Origin: Phyllobacterium myrsinacearum
Lineage (GTDB): Bacteria > Pseudomonadota > Alphaproteobacteria > Rhizobiales > Rhizobiaceae
NCBI RefSeq assembly: GCF_014138285.1
Contig: NZ_JACGXN010000007.1
Location: forward strand, 124,001 to 188,000
DNA length: 64,000 nucleotides
Reading direction: 5' to 3'
In this document: positions 1 to 8,667 of the stretch, one piece after another
How positions within the stretch are numbered: position 1 is the stretch's first letter
How the letters are laid out: each line of letters starts with the position of its first letter
The notes under the pieces: generated by a model
Database searches by the model: none
Told to the model about the DNA's origin: nothing
The model's input: the letters and a program-made list of their open reading frames with translations, nothing else
Made by a program: the position numbers and the translations under genes

Positions 1-221
1 ATCACGGCACGATAGGCGGCGCCGATCAGGTCATCCTTGGTCGGAAAGTAATAGCGGATCAGCCCGGCGGTCACATCGGCGCGCTGGGCGATCTCGCGCA
101 CGGTCGCACCGGCAAGACCGCGCTCGGCCACGCATTCAAGCGTCGCGGCGATCAGATCCTCGCGGCGCTTGTCTTCGCCTTCACGGCGAAAGGTTTTGCG
201 TGTGGCCGATTGTGCATTCAT
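1..221 (-). CDS. TetR-family transcriptional regulator, N-terminal part only
   Basis: The reverse strand reads from an ATG at 221 to the window edge without a stop, giving the first 73 residues of a TetR-type repressor. A short basic leader is followed by the usual N-terminal helix-turn-helix: the stretch RREDLIAATLECVAERG, then TVREIAQRADVTAGLIRYYF ending in the YYF-x-x-K-x-x-L signature of the recognition helix. The ligand-binding part lies outside the window. The start overlaps the stop of the upstream dimethylarginine hydrolase gene by 4 bases (ATGA, 218-221), so the two are probably translationally coupled. The context suggests control of the arginine-related genes beside it; the ligand cannot be guessed. 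Confidence 0.85.
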   Translation of the reverse strand, partial: MNAQSATRKTFRREGEDKRREDLIAATLECVAERGLAGATVREIAQRADVTAGLIRYYFPTKDDLIGAAYRAV

Positions 222-1090
222 TGCCGGAAGACCGGGCGGGTGAGGCAGGTTGGGCCGCCTTCGCAGGCAATGCACAGGGCGTCGGCTTCAAAGGTTGTGA
301 CGGTGCAGCCCGCAGCTTCCATGGCGGCCTTGGTCTTGTCGAAGCCTGCCACGGCGATCACCTCATAGGGCGCAGTTGGCAGCACATTGAGATTAAGTCC
401 GTTGCTCGCGGCAAATTCGTCTTCCGGCGCCGCGATCAGGCGAATGCCCCGCTCTTTCAGCAACTGGTAGAAGGCGGCTGGGAGAAGCGGCAGGTGTACC
501 AATGCAAGGTCTTCGGCGAGGGGCGATATGATCGACATCAGGTGCAGGCAAGCCTCTTCGCCCTGCCAGAGCGGCAAGTCAAATCCGAGGACGGTGACGC
601 CAAGCGGCTCCAGAATGGCGGACATCTGTTCGATACCTGCCTGATTGGTGCGCACGCCGCGACCAATGGCCAGTGTCTTGCTGTCGACCCAGACACAATC
701 GCCGCCTTCAACGGTGCCCGGCGCGACAATGCGGCCGAGAACCGGCACATCCATCTGGCTATAGGTTTCGTGATGCAGATCTGTTTCGTCCAGGCGCAGG
801 GGTTTGCCCATGCGCAGCAGGATCGCGCCCTGGTCTGTGACGAGGGAGGGGTCGTGGGTGAATACGGAATCCGACAATCCATCATTGCCGTCCCTGATCC
901 AGGTGATGTCGGCACCCGACTGGGCCACGAGATCGGCAAAGACCCGGTGCTGTTCGGACGCACGGCGCGGATCGAACTGCGGGCCGTAATGCCAGACATC
1001 CCGTTCGGCGCCCGCCATGACGCGGTCAGGCATGCGCATGATGACGCGTTTCAAGGGAAGGGCCATGGACTGGGAACCGAATGCGCTCAT
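218..1090 (-). CDS. Dimethylarginine dimethylaminohydrolase-like enzyme (arginine deiminase superfamily)
   Basis: Predicted 290-residue member of the guanidino-group modifying superfamily. DDAH enzymes hydrolyse N-omega-methylated arginines to citrulline and (di)methylamine. Visible family features are the motif SDSVFTHDP near 73-81, EGGD at 128-131, a conserved His in CLHLMS (about 183), and the C-terminal nucleophile in GGPTCLTRP (Cys about 282). No separate helical domain typical of the 400-residue arginine deiminases (ArcA) is present, which favours DDAH. The start at 1090 was chosen because a purine-rich GAGAGCAG lies just upstream; the frame stays open to 1282 but that extension lacks family similarity. 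The gene is coupled to a TetR gene downstream and is divergent from a polar amino acid importer. Substrate could also be plain arginine or another guanidine. Confidence 0.8.
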   Translation of the reverse strand: MSAFGSQSMALPLKRVIMRMPDRVMAGAERDVWHYGPQFDPRRASEQHRVFADLVAQSGADITWIRDGNDGLSDSVFTHDPSLVTDQGAILLRMGKPLRLDETDLHHETYSQMDVPVLGRIVAPGTVEGGDCVWVDSKTLAIGRGVRTNQAGIEQMSAILEPLGVTVLGFDLPLWQGEEACLHLMSIISPLAEDLALVHLPLLPAAFYQLLKERGIRLIAAPEDEFAASNGLNLNVLPTAPYEVIAVAGFDKTKAAMEAAGCTVTTFEADALCIACEGGPTCLTRPVFRQ

Positions 1091-1111
1091 GCGACTGCTC
1101 TCTCGTAAAAA

Positions 1112-1142
1112 TTGCATATGAGAGTATTTATACGCTTGCATA
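1112..1142. promoter_or_regulatory. Direct TTGCATA repeats in divergent promoter region
   Basis: Two copies of TTGCATA start at 1112 and 1136, 24 bases apart, between the DDAH gene and the ABC transporter genes. A third TTGCAT occurs at 2087, just after the ATPase gene. The spacing of a little over two helical turns suits a dimeric regulator. No family assignment is possible. Confidence 0.3.
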
Positions 1143-1260
1143 ATTAGAGCGCAAGTGGTGTGATGCACTAAATTAGGCAGTTTCGCCTCATGCTGACAAA
1201 ACAGGCAGAAATGAACGGTGTCATGACAGCAGGTGCACGACAACCCACGGGAACCCAACA

Positions 1261-2085
1261 ATGACGGGGGCGTTGCACGCATCCGTTGCGACGGACCCTC
1301 TCCAATCCGTCACGGCTGAACGAGCCGAAGCCATCCACGTCTGGAACCTGCACAAGAAGTTCGGCGCCCTTGAGGTTCTCAAGGGCGTTTCGCTGACAGC
1401 CAAAGACGGCGACGTGGTCGCCATGATCGGCGGCAGCGGTTCTGGAAAATCCACCTTCCTGCGTTGTATCAATTTCCTTGAAAACCCGACGAGCGGCGTC
1501 ATTCGCATCAATGGCGAAGACGTGAAAATGATCAGCGATGGCGAAGGCGGGCAGTACCCGGCCAACCGGCGCCAGATCGAGCGCATCCGCAGCCGCCTCG
1601 GCATGGTGTTCCAGAATTTCAATCTCTGGCAGCATATGACCCTCATCCAGAACGTCATCGAAGTGCCGGTTCATGTGCTGGGCATGAAGCGCGACGAGGC
1701 CATGGCCATTGGCGAGCAATTGCTGGAGCGGGTCGGACTCTCGGCCAAGCGTGACGTCTATCCGGCCTATCTCTCTGGCGGCCAGCAGCAGCGCGGCGCG
1801 ATTGCCCGCGCGCTTGCCATCCAGCCGCGTGTCATGCTGTTTGACGAGCCGACATCTGCGCTCGATCCTGAACTGGTCGGGGAAGTCCTGAAAGTCATCG
1901 GTGATCTCGCCAAGGAGGGGCGGACGATGCTTCTTGTCACGCATGAGATGAAATTCGCCCGGGAAGTGGCGAGCCATGTCATGTATCTGCACAACGGCAT
2001 CGTCGAAGAAGAGGGGCCGCCGGAAGAATTGTTTGGATCACCAAAATCCGAACGTTTGAAGCAGTTTATCCGTACTGTATCATAA
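1261..2085 (+). CDS. Polar amino acid ABC transporter, ATP-binding protein (HisP/OccP type)
   Basis: Cytoplasmic ATPase of a type I amino acid importer, 274 residues. Walker A is GGSGSGKST at 57-65, the Q-loop lies in MVFQNFNLW near 115-123, the signature LSGGQQQR is at 171-178, Walker B VMLFDEPTSALD is at 191-202, and the switch His is in LLVTHEM. The N-terminus is about 20 residues longer than HisP and no strong ribosome site precedes the first ATG, so a later start is possible. It leads a cluster with a binding protein and two permeases. The divergent DDAH gene makes arginine, methylated arginine or a related opine or guanidine the best guesses for the substrate, but this is inference. Confidence 0.9.
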   Translation: MTGALHASVATDPLQSVTAERAEAIHVWNLHKKFGALEVLKGVSLTAKDGDVVAMIGGSGSGKSTFLRCINFLENPTSGVIRINGEDVKMISDGEGGQYPANRRQIERIRSRLGMVFQNFNLWQHMTLIQNVIEVPVHVLGMKRDEAMAIGEQLLERVGLSAKRDVYPAYLSGGQQQRGAIARALAIQPRVMLFDEPTSALDPELVGEVLKVIGDLAKEGRTMLLVTHEMKFAREVASHVMYLHNGIVEEEGPPEELFGSPKSERLKQFIRTVS

Positions 2086-2145
2086 GTTGCATGAGAAAAT
2101 ACAGGGAATAATCCTGGGGAACAATAAAGAGAAAAGGAGATAAGA

Positions 2146-2925
2146 ATGCGAGCTTTCTTGAAATCAGCGGTTGCCGCCGCTGTGCTGGTTGCCGGAATGG
2201 GTGTTGCCAGTGCTGAACAGGTCAAGGTTGGCATAGCCGCCGAACCCTATCCGCCCTTCGCCTCGCCGGATGCTTCAGGCAAATGGGAAGGCTGGGAAGT
2301 CGATGTTGCCCTTGCCATCTGCGCACAGGCCAAACTGGATTGCGTGATCACACCCGTATCGTGGGATGGCATCATTCCTGCGCTGACGACCAAGAAGATC
2401 GACATGATCGCTGCCTCCATGTCAATTACGCCGGAGCGCGAGAAGACGATCGATTTCTCCGACAAATATTACAACACGCCCACGGTTATACTCGGCTCGA
2501 AGGACGTCAAGATGGACGCCACGCCGGAGGGTCTGAAGGGCAAGATTATCGGCGTACAGGTTTCGACCATTCATCAGGCGTATGCGAAAAAGCATTTTGG
2601 CGCCACTGCCGCTGAAATCAAGGAATACCAGACGCAGGACGAAGCCAATCAGGATCTGGCAGCCGGACGCATCGATGCCACGCAGGCCGATTCACTGGCG
2701 CTCGAGACTTTTGCCCAGACCGATGCGGGCAAAGCCTGTTGCGAGATCAAGGGCACGGTTGCGCCCGATCTGGAAGTTCTTGGACCCGGTGTTGGTATTG
2801 GCCTGCGCAAAGGCGACACGGAACTCAAAGGCAAGATCAATACGGCCATCAAGGAGATTCGCTCCAATGGCAAGTATGACGAGATTTCGAAGAAGTACTT
2901 CAACTTCGATATTTATGGCGGTTGA
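2146..2925 (+). CDS. Amino acid ABC transporter substrate-binding protein (family 3)
   Basis: Predicted 259-residue periplasmic binding protein. A Sec signal peptide is plain: basic MRAFLK, a hydrophobic stretch, and an ASA cleavage site after about residue 23. The mature start, VKVGIAAEPYPPFASPD, and the motifs WEGWEVDVALA and MIAASMSITPEREKTIDFS are classic for the lysine/arginine/ornithine/opine (SBP_bac_3) family. Start choice is supported by a strong AAGGAGAT a few bases upstream. It follows the ATPase gene by 60 bases and precedes two permease genes. Extra cysteines (KACCEIKG near 198) are unusual for the family and could form a disulphide in the periplasm. Confidence 0.92.
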   Translation: MRAFLKSAVAAAVLVAGMGVASAEQVKVGIAAEPYPPFASPDASGKWEGWEVDVALAICAQAKLDCVITPVSWDGIIPALTTKKIDMIAASMSITPEREKTIDFSDKYYNTPTVILGSKDVKMDATPEGLKGKIIGVQVSTIHQAYAKKHFGATAAEIKEYQTQDEANQDLAAGRIDATQADSLALETFAQTDAGKACCEIKGTVAPDLEVLGPGVGIGLRKGDTELKGKINTAIKEIRSNGKYDEISKKYFNFDIYGG

Positions 2926-2970
2926 GCCGCTGGCCGGATTGTGGTGCGTGGGTCGTGGTGTGTAATTCGG

Positions 2971-3098
2971 GGTTCGACAAGCTCACCATGAGGGAGAGTG
3001 GTGCTGTAGGGCCAACCGGAAACATTGCGGTATGAGCAATCTTGCAGGACTTGGCTCCTTGAAGTCCTCGCTCTCCCTCATGGTGAGCTTGTCGAACC
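2971..3098. repeat. Dispersed palindromic repeat, family A, copy 1
   Basis: Two perfectly complementary 28-base arms (2971-2998 and 3071-3098) flank a 72-base middle. The arms contain CGACAAGCTCACCATGAGGG and its reverse complement. A diverged copy lies at 37313-37447 with the same arms and a closely similar middle. The element separates the binding-protein gene from the first permease gene of the same transporter, so it would form a very long hairpin in that mRNA. It resembles mobile intergenic palindromes of rhizobia; no coding capacity is seen. Confidence 0.85.
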
Positions 3099-3152
3099 AC
3101 GCACTTCGAACCACGCGAGAATGGTAACGCATTGTTTTGAATCGAGGATCGC

Positions 3153-3905
3153 TTGGCCGACGCATCGATTGCTCCTGCCGCAATAGCCGGTATGTTTGAC
3201 CTTCTGTCTCCCAATCCGCCGGGATGGGGCGGTAATCTGTTGCGTGGGTTGTTGAACTCGCTGCAGATCGCCTTGGGAGCTTTTGGCATGGGCTTGCTCA
3301 TCGGCACCGTCGGTGCCTATGGCAAGCTCTATGGCGGCCCACTGGTGCGCGATATCGCCGCGATCTACACCACCATCGTCCGCGCCGTGCCGGAACTGGT
3401 GTTGATCCTGCTGCTCTATTATGCCGGCACCGACATGATCAATCGTGTGCTGGAAGGCCTCGGCTATCAGCGTGTGGATATCAGCGGACTTGTCGCGGGT
3501 ATCGTGGTTCTTGGTTTCGTCCAGGGCGCTTACGCAACCGAAGTGCTGCGCGGCGCCATCAAGGCCATTCCGCAAGGTGAAATCGAGGCGGCAAGGGCCT
3601 ATGGCATGTCGCCTGTTATGATGATGCGCCGCATCACCCTGCCTGCCATGCTGCCGCATGCACTGCCGGGGCTTGCCAATCTGTGGCTGATCTCGACCAA
3701 GGATACAGCGCTGCTTGCAGTCGTGGGTTTCAGCGAATTGACGCTCGTTACCCGGCAGGCAGCGGGCACGACAAAGGCGTATTTCCTGTTCTTCATTGCC
3801 GCCGGTATCCTCTATCTTGCCATCACTCTGTTTTCCAATGTCATCCTCGCCAAGGTCGAGCAATGGGCACGCCGCGGCATGCCTTCGGTCAAGGAGGCGC
3901 GGTGA
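3153..3905 (+). CDS. Amino acid ABC transporter permease 1 (HisQ/HisM type)
   Basis: Membrane subunit of the amino acid importer, about 250 residues. After a hydrophilic start it has several membrane segments and the typical N-terminal GLLNSLQIALGAFGMGLLIG. The cytoplasmic EAA loop that contacts the ATPase is EAARAYGMSPVMMMRRITLPAMLPHALPG split over 137-165. The chosen start is TTG at 3153 because GAGGATC sits at the right distance; ATG at 3192 (MFDLL) is the alternative. It overlaps the next permease gene by one base (TGATG), a sign of coupling. A family A palindromic element separates it from the binding-protein gene, which may lower expression relative to that protein. Confidence 0.9.
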   Translation: MADASIAPAAIAGMFDLLSPNPPGWGGNLLRGLLNSLQIALGAFGMGLLIGTVGAYGKLYGGPLVRDIAAIYTTIVRAVPELVLILLLYYAGTDMINRVLEGLGYQRVDISGLVAGIVVLGFVQGAYATEVLRGAIKAIPQGEIEAARAYGMSPVMMMRRITLPAMLPHALPGLANLWLISTKDTALLAVVGFSELTLVTRQAAGTTKAYFLFFIAAGILYLAITLFSNVILAKVEQWARRGMPSVKEAR

Positions 3906-4744
3906 TGACCGAGACGCCGCTGGAAACACCGATCGAGACATTTCCGATCCACAAGGACAAGGACACAAGCGGTCAGGCACGCAGACTGCCGCCCCACCGC
4001 ATCGTCCTCATCCTGATCGGCCTTGCGCTTGTAGCGTCCGCCATTTTTTTCATGCGCTGGGACTGGCTGCCCAATTATGGCGATCTGATCCTGCAGGGCC
4101 TGTGGCGGACGATCTGGATATTGGTTGTGACGGTGATCATCGGCTTTCTGCTGGCCGTGCCGCTTGGACTGGCTCAGGCCGCGGGACCTGCCGTTCTGGC
4201 GGTACCGGCGCGGGTGTTCTGCACCGTTATCCGCGGCACGCCGCTGCTGCTGCAGCTTTGGCTGCTCTATTACGGTCTCGGCTCACTGTTTCCGCAATAT
4301 CCGTGGATACGCAGTTCGGAACTCTGGCCCTATCTGCGGCAGGCTTGGCCCTATGCCGTTCTCGCGCTCTCCCTGTCCTATGCAGGGTATGAGGGCGAGG
4401 TCATGCGCGGGGCTTTTGCCGGTGTGCCCAAAGGACAGCTGGAATCGGCCCGCGCCTTCGGTATGCGCCGTTTTACCATTTTTCGCCGCATCTGGTTGCC
4501 TCAGGCCATTCACCGCGCCTTGCCGACACTGGCGGGTGAAGCCGTTCTGCAGCTGAAATCCACGCCTCTGGTTGCGACCATTACGGTCGTTGATCTCTAT
4601 TCCGTTGCTTCGCGGATAAGACAGGATACCTACATCACCTATGAGCCGCTTCTGCTGCTGGCTGCCGGATATCTCGTCATAACCGGCATCATTGTTTTCC
4701 TCTTCCGGCGCTTGGAAAAGCTCATTCCATCGAGGCTCGGATGA
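3905..4744 (+). CDS. Amino acid ABC transporter permease 2 (HisM/ArtM type)
   Basis: Second membrane subunit, 279 residues. The start ATG at 3905 shares its A with the TGA of the previous gene and is preceded by AAGGAGG, which outweighs the longer open frame that begins at 3683. A hydrophilic tail of about 35 residues precedes the first membrane helix. The EAA loop is visible as SARAFGMRRFTIFRRIWLP near 180-198, followed by AIHRALPTLAGEAVLQLKSTPL. With the ATPase, binding protein and first permease it completes a four-component importer for a polar amino acid. Confidence 0.9.
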   Translation: MTETPLETPIETFPIHKDKDTSGQARRLPPHRIVLILIGLALVASAIFFMRWDWLPNYGDLILQGLWRTIWILVVTVIIGFLLAVPLGLAQAAGPAVLAVPARVFCTVIRGTPLLLQLWLLYYGLGSLFPQYPWIRSSELWPYLRQAWPYAVLALSLSYAGYEGEVMRGAFAGVPKGQLESARAFGMRRFTIFRRIWLPQAIHRALPTLAGEAVLQLKSTPLVATITVVDLYSVASRIRQDTYITYEPLLLLAAGYLVITGIIVFLFRRLEKLIPSRLG

Positions 4745-4874
4745 GACTTTTTCATCGTGACGCAAATGACGGCACATATGTCGCAAGTGTTTGGTCCGCA
4801 TAGCCGGACTGATGCGCATAGTGAGTTATAAAAAGGAACACCTCGCAAAGACGAGAAAATGGGATTCATGTTTT

Positions 4875-4895
4875 CACCGGGTGTTCTGCCCGGTG
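4875..4895 (+). other. Hairpin in the leader of the CocE-type hydrolase gene
   Basis: CACCGGG (4875-4881) and CCCGGTG (4889-4895) pair around a 7-base loop, about 40 bases before the hydrolase start. No T-run follows directly, so it may be an mRNA-stabilising or attenuating hairpin rather than a terminator. Confidence 0.4.
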
Positions 4896-4933
4896 TGCAT
4901 TATCTGTTTTCAGGTCCGCTGTGAGGACGAAAG

Positions 4934-6946
4934 ATGATAATGCGGACAGTCGAAACATTTCAGCACCAAGTGAAAGAAGAAGCCGATCTGGGCATTGTAC
5001 TGCCCGATGGGTGCCGCCTGTCGGCCCGGGTCTGGATGCCCGAAGATGCCACTGAAAACCCTGTTCCCGCCATTCTCGAATTTCTGCCCTATCGCAAGCG
5101 CGATGGTACGACGGCGCGCGATAATCTCACTCACCCTTATTTTGCCGGGCATGGCTATGCCTGCCTGCGCGTCGACATGCGCGGCAACGGCGATTCTGAA
5201 GGGCTGATGGAGGACGAATATTCGGTTCAGGAGCTGAATGATGCCTGCGAAATAATCAAATGGATCGCGGCGCAGCCGTGGTCATCAGGCAAAGTCGGCA
5301 TGATGGGCATCTCCTGGGGCGGTTTCAATTCGCTGCAGGTGGCCGCGCTGCAGCCCGAAGCGCTGAAGGCCATCATCACGCTGTGCTCCACCGATGACCG
5401 CTATGCCGATGACATCCACTACAAGGGCGGGCTCCTGCTCAACGAGAATCTGGGATGGGGGGCAACCATGCTCGCCTATTCGTCCCGCTCGCCCGATCCG
5501 ATGCTGGTCGGCGACAAGTGGCGCAGCATGTGGCTGGACCGGCTCGATCATGAACCATTCCTGCCCGCTGTCTGGCTGATGCACCAGACACGCGATGCCT
5601 ATTGGAAGCGCGGCTCGATCTGCGAGGATTTTTCTGCGGTCAAAGCTGCCACGCTGGCCGTCGGCGGCTGGGGCGATGCCTACAAAAATGCTGTGCCGCG
5701 CCTCATGGAGAGCATAAAGGCACCCGTCAAAGGCATTATCGGCCCATGGGTGCACAAATATCCGCATTTCGCCGTGCCGGAACCGCGCATCGGCTTCTTG
5801 CAGGAAGCATTGCGCTGGTGGGACCGCTGGCTGAAGGACATCGATACCGGTGTTGAGAACGATCCGGCGTATCGCGGCTATCTCATGGATTCGGTTCGCC
5901 CGAAAAGCTGGTACACGGAGCGTCCGGGTTACTGGATCGCCGAACAGCAATGGCCGTCCAAGACGATCCGCAGCGAAATCCTCAATCTGGGTGCTGACAA
6001 GTCTTTGGGCGCGAAGCGGGCCGGGGATTTTTCCCATCTCGTCGCTTCGCCGCAGGATTGCGGGATGATGGGCGGCGAATATTGCGCCATCTGGCTTGGC
6101 CCGGAACTTCCCGGCGATCAGCGCCGCGATGATGCTCTGTCGGTCTGTTACGACAGTGATATCCTTGAGAAGGCTGTTGATATTGTCGGCGCCCCGGAAA
6201 TCAGCCTGACGCTGTCCAGCGACAAGCCCGTTGCCATGGTTGCCGTGCGCCTGTGCGATGTGCACCCGGATGGCGCGTCGACGCGCATCACCTACGGCGT
6301 ATTCAACCTGTGTCATCGTAACAGCCATGAAAAACCGGAGGCCCTTACACCGGGCGAAACGGTAAAAATCAAATTCAAGCTCGACGATATCGCTTACCGC
6401 ATTCCTGCCGGACACCGGCTGCGCGTTGCTGTTTCATCCAGCTACTGGCCGATGGTCTGGCCATCGCCGGAAGCCGTAAACCTGACACTGCATGCGGGCG
6501 CGCTCGATCTGCCATCGCGGGATCTGGCCACCGGGGATGAATGGACCTTTCCGGAACCTGAAGCGGCATCGCCCTGGCAGCTCGATATATTGCGCGAGGG
6601 CACAAACAGCCGCCTTATCGAGCACGATCAGGTCAGCGGCAAGATCATCCTGTCGATCATGGATGATTTTGGTGAGGCGCGGGACAGGGAGCATGGTCTC
6701 ATCCATGGCAGTGTTGCGCGCGAACGCTGGGAGATCCATGCGGATGATCCGCTTTCCGCCCGTGGCGAGACACATTGGACGGAACTGTCCGGCCGCGATG
6801 AATGGCGCGTTCGGACGGAAACGTTCACGACGATGCGGTCAGATCAACAAAATTTCCATCTGACCGGCCGCATTGAAGCCTACGAAAATGACGAACTGGT
6901 TTTCGAGCGAAACTTCGCCGAGACGATCGCGCGTCAGTACATATGA
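4934..6946 (+). CDS. CocE/NonD-family serine hydrolase (X-Pro dipeptidyl-peptidase-like)
   Basis: Predicted 670-residue hydrolase. The N-terminal alpha/beta-hydrolase part carries LRVDMRGNGDSEG (78-90) and the nucleophile elbow GISWGG with Ser at about 127; a likely catalytic His lies in GPWVHKYPH. The C-terminal half is the jelly-roll domain seen in cocaine esterase and X-Pro peptidases (for example AGHRLRVAVSSSYWP). Family members hydrolyse esters or amides, often cleaving acyl-amino compounds or X-Pro peptides. No signal peptide is seen, so it should act in the cytoplasm. It directly precedes a peptide-type ABC importer, which suggests that the importer supplies its substrate. The start has GAGGACGAAAG upstream; an ATG two codons later is equally possible. 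Confidence 0.85.
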   Translation: MIMRTVETFQHQVKEEADLGIVLPDGCRLSARVWMPEDATENPVPAILEFLPYRKRDGTTARDNLTHPYFAGHGYACLRVDMRGNGDSEGLMEDEYSVQELNDACEIIKWIAAQPWSSGKVGMMGISWGGFNSLQVAALQPEALKAIITLCSTDDRYADDIHYKGGLLLNENLGWGATMLAYSSRSPDPMLVGDKWRSMWLDRLDHEPFLPAVWLMHQTRDAYWKRGSICEDFSAVKAATLAVGGWGDAYKNAVPRLMESIKAPVKGIIGPWVHKYPHFAVPEPRIGFLQEALRWWDRWLKDIDTGVENDPAYRGYLMDSVRPKSWYTERPGYWIAEQQWPSKTIRSEILNLGADKSLGAKRAGDFSHLVASPQDCGMMGGEYCAIWLGPELPGDQRRDDALSVCYDSDILEKAVDIVGAPEISLTLSSDKPVAMVAVRLCDVHPDGASTRITYGVFNLCHRNSHEKPEALTPGETVKIKFKLDDIAYRIPAGHRLRVAVSSSYWPMVWPSPEAVNLTLHAGALDLPSRDLATGDEWTFPEPEAASPWQLDILREGTNSRLIEHDQVSGKIILSIMDDFGEARDREHGLIHGSVARERWEIHADDPLSARGETHWTELSGRDEWRVRTETFTTMRSDQQNFHLTGRIEAYENDELVFERNFAETIARQYI

Positions 6947-7066
6947 TTGCTGGAGGTCCACGTTAAAGACTCACATTAACGGTTGAAATTCACGGGTATC
7001 AAGTCGCATAATTCACAAAAACCGAATTTGGGCGCCAGGCGTTCAAGCAACAAAAGGGGAATGGGT

Positions 7067-8656
7067 ATGTCAAAAGAACTCGATTATCTGAGCCGCAAGG
7101 TCGCACGCGGACATCTGTCACGGCGTGACTTTCTCGGCCGCGCTGCCGCACTCGGCGTTACCACCGTCTTTGCCAATTCATTGCTTTCCAGCGCGGCTTT
7201 GGCCGAAGGCCCAGTAAAAGGCGGTACGCTGAAAGCCGGCATGCAGGGCGGTGCCTCGACCGACAGCATGGACCCAGCGACATGGCAGAGCCAGGTTCCT
7301 TACAAATTCGGCCGCCAGTGGGGCGAACAGCTCGTTGAAATTCAGGCCGATGGCACACTCAATCCCAAATTGGCAACGGAGTGGGGCTCAACCCCCGATG
7401 CCAAGGTCTGGACGTTCAAGATCCGCAAGGGCGTGCAGTTCCACAACGGCAAGGACATGACCGCCGACGACGTCGTGGCCACGATGGAACGCCATTCCGA
7501 CGCCAATTCCAAATCCGGCGCTCTCGGCGTGATGAAGGGTATCGACAGTGTAAAGAAAGACGGCGATACCGTTGTTTTCACATTGAAAGAAGCCAATGCC
7601 GACCTGCCGTTCCTGATGGACGACTACCATCTGATGATCCAGCCGAACGGCGGCAAGGACAAGCCCACCGCAGGCATCGGCACCGGACCATACAAGGTCG
7701 TCAAGGACGAGCCGGGTGTGCGCCATATCGGTGAAAAATTCGCCAATTATTGGGATGGTGACAAGCGCGGCCACGCGGCACAGATCGAGATTATCGTCAT
7801 CAATGACGCCACCGCACGCACGTCCGCATTGCAGTCGGGTCAGGTCCACATGATCAACCGCGTGGAGCCGAAGATTGTTGATCTCGTCAAGCGCGTCCCC
7901 GGCGTGACCATCCAGAACGTAGCGGGCAAAGGGCACTATGTGTTCATCGCCCATTGCAACACGGCACCGTTCGACAACAATGACCTGCGTCTGGCACTGA
8001 AATACGCCATGAACCGCGAAGACATGGTGCAGAAAATCCTGCGCGGCTATGGCTCTGTCGGCAATGATTTCCCAATCAACAAGGCCTATCCGCTGTTCTC
8101 CGACGATATCGAACAGCGCGCCTACGACCCCGATAAGGCGGCCTTCCATTTCAAGAAGTCCGGCCACGACGGCGCGGTGCTGCTGCGCACATCCGATGTT
8201 GCCTTTCCAGGTGCCATCGATGCGGCACAGCTTTACCAGCAGAGCGCGGCAAAGGCCGGCATCAAGATCGAGATCAAGCGTGAACCCGGTGACGGCTACT
8301 GGTCGGAAGTCTGGAACAAGCAGCCGTTCTCGACATCCTATTGGGGTGGCCGTCCGACGCAGGACCAGATGTATTCGACTGCCTATCTGTCGACTGCAGA
8401 CTGGAATGATACGCGCTTCTTCAATGAAAAGTTCGACAAGACGCTGATCGCAGCGCGCGCCGAACTCGACACTGGCAAGCGCAAGCAGATGTACCGCGAC
8501 ATGTCGGTGACGGTGCGCGACGAGGGCGGCGTCATCGTGCCGATGTTCAACGACTTCATCGACGCCACCAGCGCCAAGGTTGGCGGCTGGGTGAAGGACG
8601 GCAATCAGGAAATGAGCGGCGGTTATGCATTGTCCCGCTGCTGGCTGAACGCTTAG
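7067..8656 (+). CDS. Peptide/solute ABC transporter substrate-binding protein (family 5), Tat-exported
   Basis: Predicted 529-residue extracytoplasmic solute receptor of the DppA/OppA family. The N-terminus holds a twin-arginine motif (SRRDFLGRAA), a moderately hydrophobic stretch and an ALA cleavage site, so export of the folded protein by Tat is likely. Core family motifs are visible: KLATEWGSTPDAKVWTFKIR and VQFHNGKDMTADDVVATMERH, then GTGPYKV. ATG at 7067 is favoured because AGGGGA ends 6 bases upstream; ATG at 7061 is the alternative. It opens a transporter operon with two permeases and a fused double ATPase. The substrate is unknown, and the adjacent CocE-type hydrolase points to a peptide, amide or ester. 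Confidence 0.9.
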   Translation: MSKELDYLSRKVARGHLSRRDFLGRAAALGVTTVFANSLLSSAALAEGPVKGGTLKAGMQGGASTDSMDPATWQSQVPYKFGRQWGEQLVEIQADGTLNPKLATEWGSTPDAKVWTFKIRKGVQFHNGKDMTADDVVATMERHSDANSKSGALGVMKGIDSVKKDGDTVVFTLKEANADLPFLMDDYHLMIQPNGGKDKPTAGIGTGPYKVVKDEPGVRHIGEKFANYWDGDKRGHAAQIEIIVINDATARTSALQSGQVHMINRVEPKIVDLVKRVPGVTIQNVAGKGHYVFIAHCNTAPFDNNDLRLALKYAMNREDMVQKILRGYGSVGNDFPINKAYPLFSDDIEQRAYDPDKAAFHFKKSGHDGAVLLRTSDVAFPGAIDAAQLYQQSAAKAGIKIEIKREPGDGYWSEVWNKQPFSTSYWGGRPTQDQMYSTAYLSTADWNDTRFFNEKFDKTLIAARAELDTGKRKQMYRDMSVTVRDEGGVIVPMFNDFIDATSAKVGGWVKDGNQEMSGGYALSRCWLNA

Positions 8657-8667
8657 GGCCGGGGCGG

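Noticed and set aside
218-1090. ArcA-type arginine deiminase
   Set aside because: The predicted protein is about 290 residues and lacks the extra helical domain of the 400-residue ArcA; no arcB or arcC gene is adjacent.
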